A stretch of DNA of 64,000 nucleotides from CAVUCH01 sp963739995 (GTDB lineage Bacteria; Acidobacteriota; Vicinamibacteria; Vicinamibacterales; JAENWD01), in NCBI GenBank assembly GCA_963739995.1, contig CAVUCH010000021.1, positions 124,001 to 188,000 on the forward strand, written 5' to 3'. Under the pieces are notes generated by a model. The model was not told where the DNA came from. It worked only from the letters and a program-made list of their open reading frames with translations, and searched no databases. Shown in pieces: positions 61,898 through 64,000 of this stretch. Each line of letters opens with the position of its first letter. Within the stretch, counting starts at the first letter, position 1. The position numbers and the translations under genes are program-made.

Positions 61898-62179
61898 TCA
61901 CCGCTGCCACAGTAGCGCCTTATCACGGCCGCGGTACATGAGCCATAAAGAGACTGTGCAAACGGGCGGGAGCCGCTCCGACGATCTACAATTCCGCCCC
62001 GACGACGACCACCGGTCCGCCGCCACGAACGGACCGACGACCCACGCAGCAGCAGGGGCCGCGGCCGTTCCTATCCTTGTGGCGGGGTCGGCGGCATCGG
62101 AGGGGGTGGCGGCGCCGGCGGCAGCCGTCGAGGTGAGGGCCACAGTCGCGAGAATGGCGAGCACCGCACGATAGACCAT
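61898..62179 (-). CDS. possible small secreted protein
   Basis: 93 codons with a convincing signal-like start (MVYRAVLAILATVALTSTAAAG) followed by an Ala/Pro-rich stretch and a tail without family features. No strong ribosome site was found, and the C-terminal half has unusual composition for an exported protein, so the frame may be shifted or not expressed. Confidence 0.35.
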   Translation of the reverse strand: MVYRAVLAILATVALTSTAAAGAATPSDAADPATRIGTAAAPAAAWVVGPFVAADRWSSSGRNCRSSERLPPVCTVSLWLMYRGRDKALLWQR

Positions 62180-62263
62180 TCACACCTGCACGAGTGCCGA
62201 GCAGGCTATCCCAACGCCATCGCTGGGGCACGATCACCACGAGCCATCCTGACGAGACACGCA

Positions 62264-62923
62264 CTAGTCGAAATCGGTTGGCCACTCCGGGTGCTCGTAG
62301 TGCTCGAAGAGCCGGGCAATCTCGCCCGGCGTCACACGGGTGAGCGACAAGGGCGGGATGTGTCGCGGCCCAAAGAACCCGACGCCGTCGGTTTCCACGC
62401 CCGGCGCCGCCGCCTCCCCGCCGAGAACCTCGCAGCGCAGGAAGAGTTTGTAGACCTGGTGCGCGAATGGTGGATGCCCGTGCCGGTCACGGTCGAGCAC
62501 CGCGAGCAGTTTGGTGGCCCGAACGACGTAGCCGGACTCTTCACGCACTTCCTTGGCGACGGCTTCCGATGGCGACTCCCCGACATCGACCCACCCGCCC
62601 GGAACAGTCCAGGCGCCGTCGGATCGTTCGCGTACGAGCAGCAGTGCGCCATCGTCCCGAAACACGGCGCCACGGATATCGACCTGCGGCGTCGCGTATC
62701 CAGACCCGCCGGCGAACAGCTCCCGGACGGTGTCGATGCTCAACTCCGTGTGCGCGGCGACGATCTCCGCCGCCACGTCGCGCAGCGCGGCGTACCGCTC
62801 GGTGTCGAACGGATCGCTGGAGAACGTCAACCCGTTCTGTGCAAGGGCCTGCACGCGGCGCGCCCACCGCAACCAGTCCGGCGTTCCGGCGGCGACGCGT
62901 CTCTGGTCCGATTCGTCTGGCAT
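62264..62923 (-). CDS. Nudix hydrolase with N-terminal Nudix-associated domain
   Basis: 219 residues. Residues 1-65 form the helical N-terminal domain found in one ADP-ribose-pyrophosphatase-like group. The Nudix fold follows, with a complete box GGWVDVGESPSEAVAKEVRE and the closing Glu-Glu-Ser-Gly. It probably hydrolyses ADP-sugars or NADH-type dinucleotides. ATG 62923 begins the conserved N-terminal domain; a longer in-frame start exists but adds unconserved sequence. Confidence 0.9.
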   Translation of the reverse strand: MPDESDQRRVAAGTPDWLRWARRVQALAQNGLTFSSDPFDTERYAALRDVAAEIVAAHTELSIDTVRELFAGGSGYATPQVDIRGAVFRDDGALLLVRERSDGAWTVPGGWVDVGESPSEAVAKEVREESGYVVRATKLLAVLDRDRHGHPPFAHQVYKLFLRCEVLGGEAAAPGVETDGVGFFGPRHIPPLSLTRVTPGEIARLFEHYEHPEWPTDFD

Positions 62924-63026
62924 GGTGTTGGTCAGGAGGTGCGCACGGCTGCGGTCCACCGGATCCACGTCCCACGACGCAACAGGTAACACGGGGTACC
63001 GGAACGAGCGCCCATCGCCGTGATCG

Positions 63027-63626
63027 TCAGCTCACCTCGACGACGATCCCCTGCCCGCGCTCGCGCGTGTCCCGCACGAAGGCCCGCAGGTCGTCGAACG
63101 CGTCCAGCAGGCGATCGCACACCGGATGCTCCTGTCCGGTGTCACGCGCCCAGAGTTCCTCGGGATCGATCTCGAGCTCCGTCATCCGCCGGGCGTCGTA
63201 GCGCTGCGCAAGCACCGGCCTGGAGAGGGACACGAGAAACGCGTCGATTGCGCGCACCTGGCCGGGATTTAGCACGCGCGCGACGTTCTCATCGTCATCG
63301 TCATCGAGCTCCGTCCCGCCCTTCACGAGGAAGGCGGCCGGCAACTCGCCGTCCCACGCGGTTCCGGTGAACAGGAAGTGCAGGCCGTGCCAGCTCCCTT
63401 CCAGATCGAGCACGTCGTCGGGCAGCGTTGCAGGCGGCGCCGACGGGTCGGCCTCGGTCACCTCGATGGGGAGCAATCGCAGGAGGAACCCCAGCACGCC
63501 CGGGAACTGCACCCGCCGCACGCCCGCCGCAGCGCCGTGGAGGAACTCTCGCGCCTGGGCGGGGTTCGCGACCAGGCGGCGAATATCCGCCTCCCCCGCG
63601 CGGCGGAGCGTGCAGGTCATGCCCAC
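63027..63626 (-). CDS. YfbM family protein (DUF1877)
   Basis: About 199 residues. The N-terminal Met-Thr-Cys-Thr-Leu-Arg-Arg start and LEGSWHGLHFLFTGT, AFLVKGGTELDDDD and a closing LWARD segment match the DUF1877/YfbM family, whose function is unknown. The GTG at 63626 gives the family-typical MGMTCTL start; GTG 63632 and ATG 63620 are alternatives. It is a single gene on the minus strand. Confidence 0.85.
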   Translation of the reverse strand: MGMTCTLRRAGEADIRRLVANPAQAREFLHGAAAGVRRVQFPGVLGFLLRLLPIEVTEADPSAPPATLPDDVLDLEGSWHGLHFLFTGTAWDGELPAAFLVKGGTELDDDDDENVARVLNPGQVRAIDAFLVSLSRPVLAQRYDARRMTELEIDPEELWARDTGQEHPVCDRLLDAFDDLRAFVRDTRERGQGIVVEVS

Positions 63627-63647
63627 GGGCACATGCTACATAAAACC

Positions 63648-63815
63648 ATGACGCGGTGTGCACGCTGCGGCGCGCGCGAATCGTCGCGGGGCGGGGTCAT
63701 AATGCGCAAAATGCTGGGCACCGTCTCGCCGCTCCCCGCGTGCGCCCCGCTGTCGGTGGGCAGCGCTTCTGCTCGGTGTGCTCTCCCGGACGGCCGGTGC
63801 GTCGCAGGCCCTTGA
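63648..63815 (+). CDS. possible small zinc-ribbon protein, frameshifted
   Basis: The first frame starts MTRCARCGARESS, a half zinc ribbon, and continues to a stop at 63813-63815. The matching second half, with FCSVC, lies in another frame near 63767-63785. Two paired CxxC motifs in separate frames suggest a frameshifted ribbon protein. Weak evidence. Confidence 0.3.
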   Translation: MTRCARCGARESSRGGVIMRKMLGTVSPLPACAPLSVGSASARCALPDGRCVAGP

Positions 63816-63828
63816 AGCGGTGAATGCC

Positions 63829-64000
63829 ATGACGCAGCAGGACATCTTCGTCGAGAGCGACGCCTACGAGCGCTTCATGGGACGCTGGAGCCGCCTGCTG
63901 GCTCCGCTCCTGGTGACGTTTGCGTCTGTGCGCGCGGGAGACTCGGTCCTCGACGTCGGATCGGGAACCGGCGCACTGGCCCTCGCGATTGCCGAGGCAG
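63829..64000 (+). CDS. class I SAM-dependent methyltransferase, N-terminal part (cut by window edge)
   Basis: 57 codons up to the window end. The chain runs YERFMGRWSRLLAPLL and then VLDVGSGTGALALAIAEA, which is methyltransferase motif I for SAM binding. The Tyr-Glu-x-x-Met-Gly-Arg-Trp-Ser start resembles ubiquinone/small-molecule methyltransferases annotated across many bacteria. The substrate-binding part is outside the window. Confidence 0.85.
   Translation, partial: MTQQDIFVESDAYERFMGRWSRLLAPLLVTFASVRAGDSVLDVGSGTGALALAIAEA

Overview
The window is GC-rich bacterial chromosome from a diderm. It encodes outer-membrane beta-barrels, lipoproteins, Tat-exported proteins and a multihaem nitrite reductase. 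An S8 peptidase with a long VWGNT tail, HAF-repeat protein remains, PEGA/TolB-type propeller peptidases and a Ser/Thr kinase fragment of the type abundant in Acidobacteriota suggest that phylum, perhaps Vicinamibacteria. This placement is inference; no rRNA or tRNA gene was seen.

Layout. 0-10 kb: end of an aldo/keto reductase, a BI-1 protein, a quinone reductase, a PrsW-like membrane protease with a secreted metallopeptidase-propeller-barrel protein, then an ECF sigma factor with an anti-sigma-like membrane protein and a STAS protein. 10-20 kb: DNA glycosylase Tag, APC permease, zinc alcohol dehydrogenase, DinB protein and a DUF2760/Hsp70/Hsp70-DUF3731 module. 20-34 kb: TrmO, P1 peptidase, a broken kinase, cupin, response regulator, Tat-exported aldo/keto reductase, AI-2E transporter, DsbA-like lipoprotein, Nudix, PAP2 phosphatase and a four-gene glycosyltransferase operon. 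34-38.8 kb: FRG-domain protein, nrfHA, a metallophosphoesterase, a nucleotidyltransferase and a 3D-domain protein. 38.5-42.1 kb: a 3-kb segment (response regulator, sugar-binding protein, secreted protein, truncated HAF gene) bracketed by two 260/263-identical copies of the 3D domain. 42.1-49.2 kb: four minus-strand genes (HTH, S8-VWGNT peptidase, HD-GYP-GAF membrane protein, TPR-sigma54 activator). 49.4-59 kb: a peptide ABC importer without ATPases, an M1 aminopeptidase that looks inserted, a DapA-like aldolase, a PLP aminotransferase and MtgA. 59-64 kb: beta-barrel, DoxX, small zinc ribbon, lipoprotein, Nudix, YfbM protein and the start of a methyltransferase.

Themes. Many intergenic spaces hold arrays of degenerate 7-bp repeats, often as two inverted arms, whose heptamer sequence differs from locus to locus while the period and layout are kept. 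Other repeat classes are a hairpin element with stem covariation, a MITE-like element with 28-bp terminal inverted repeats, and 34-bp-spaced iteron-like repeats upstream of the sigma factor. Two segments are bracketed by duplicated gene ends. At least ten genes carry single-base frameshifts, mostly near G/C runs, so either the assembly has indel errors or many genes are decaying; reads are needed to decide.

The strongest candidates for an undescribed system are the 42.1-49.2 kb regulatory/peptidase module with its possible sigma-54 promoter, and the DUF2760/Hsp70 chaperone module.
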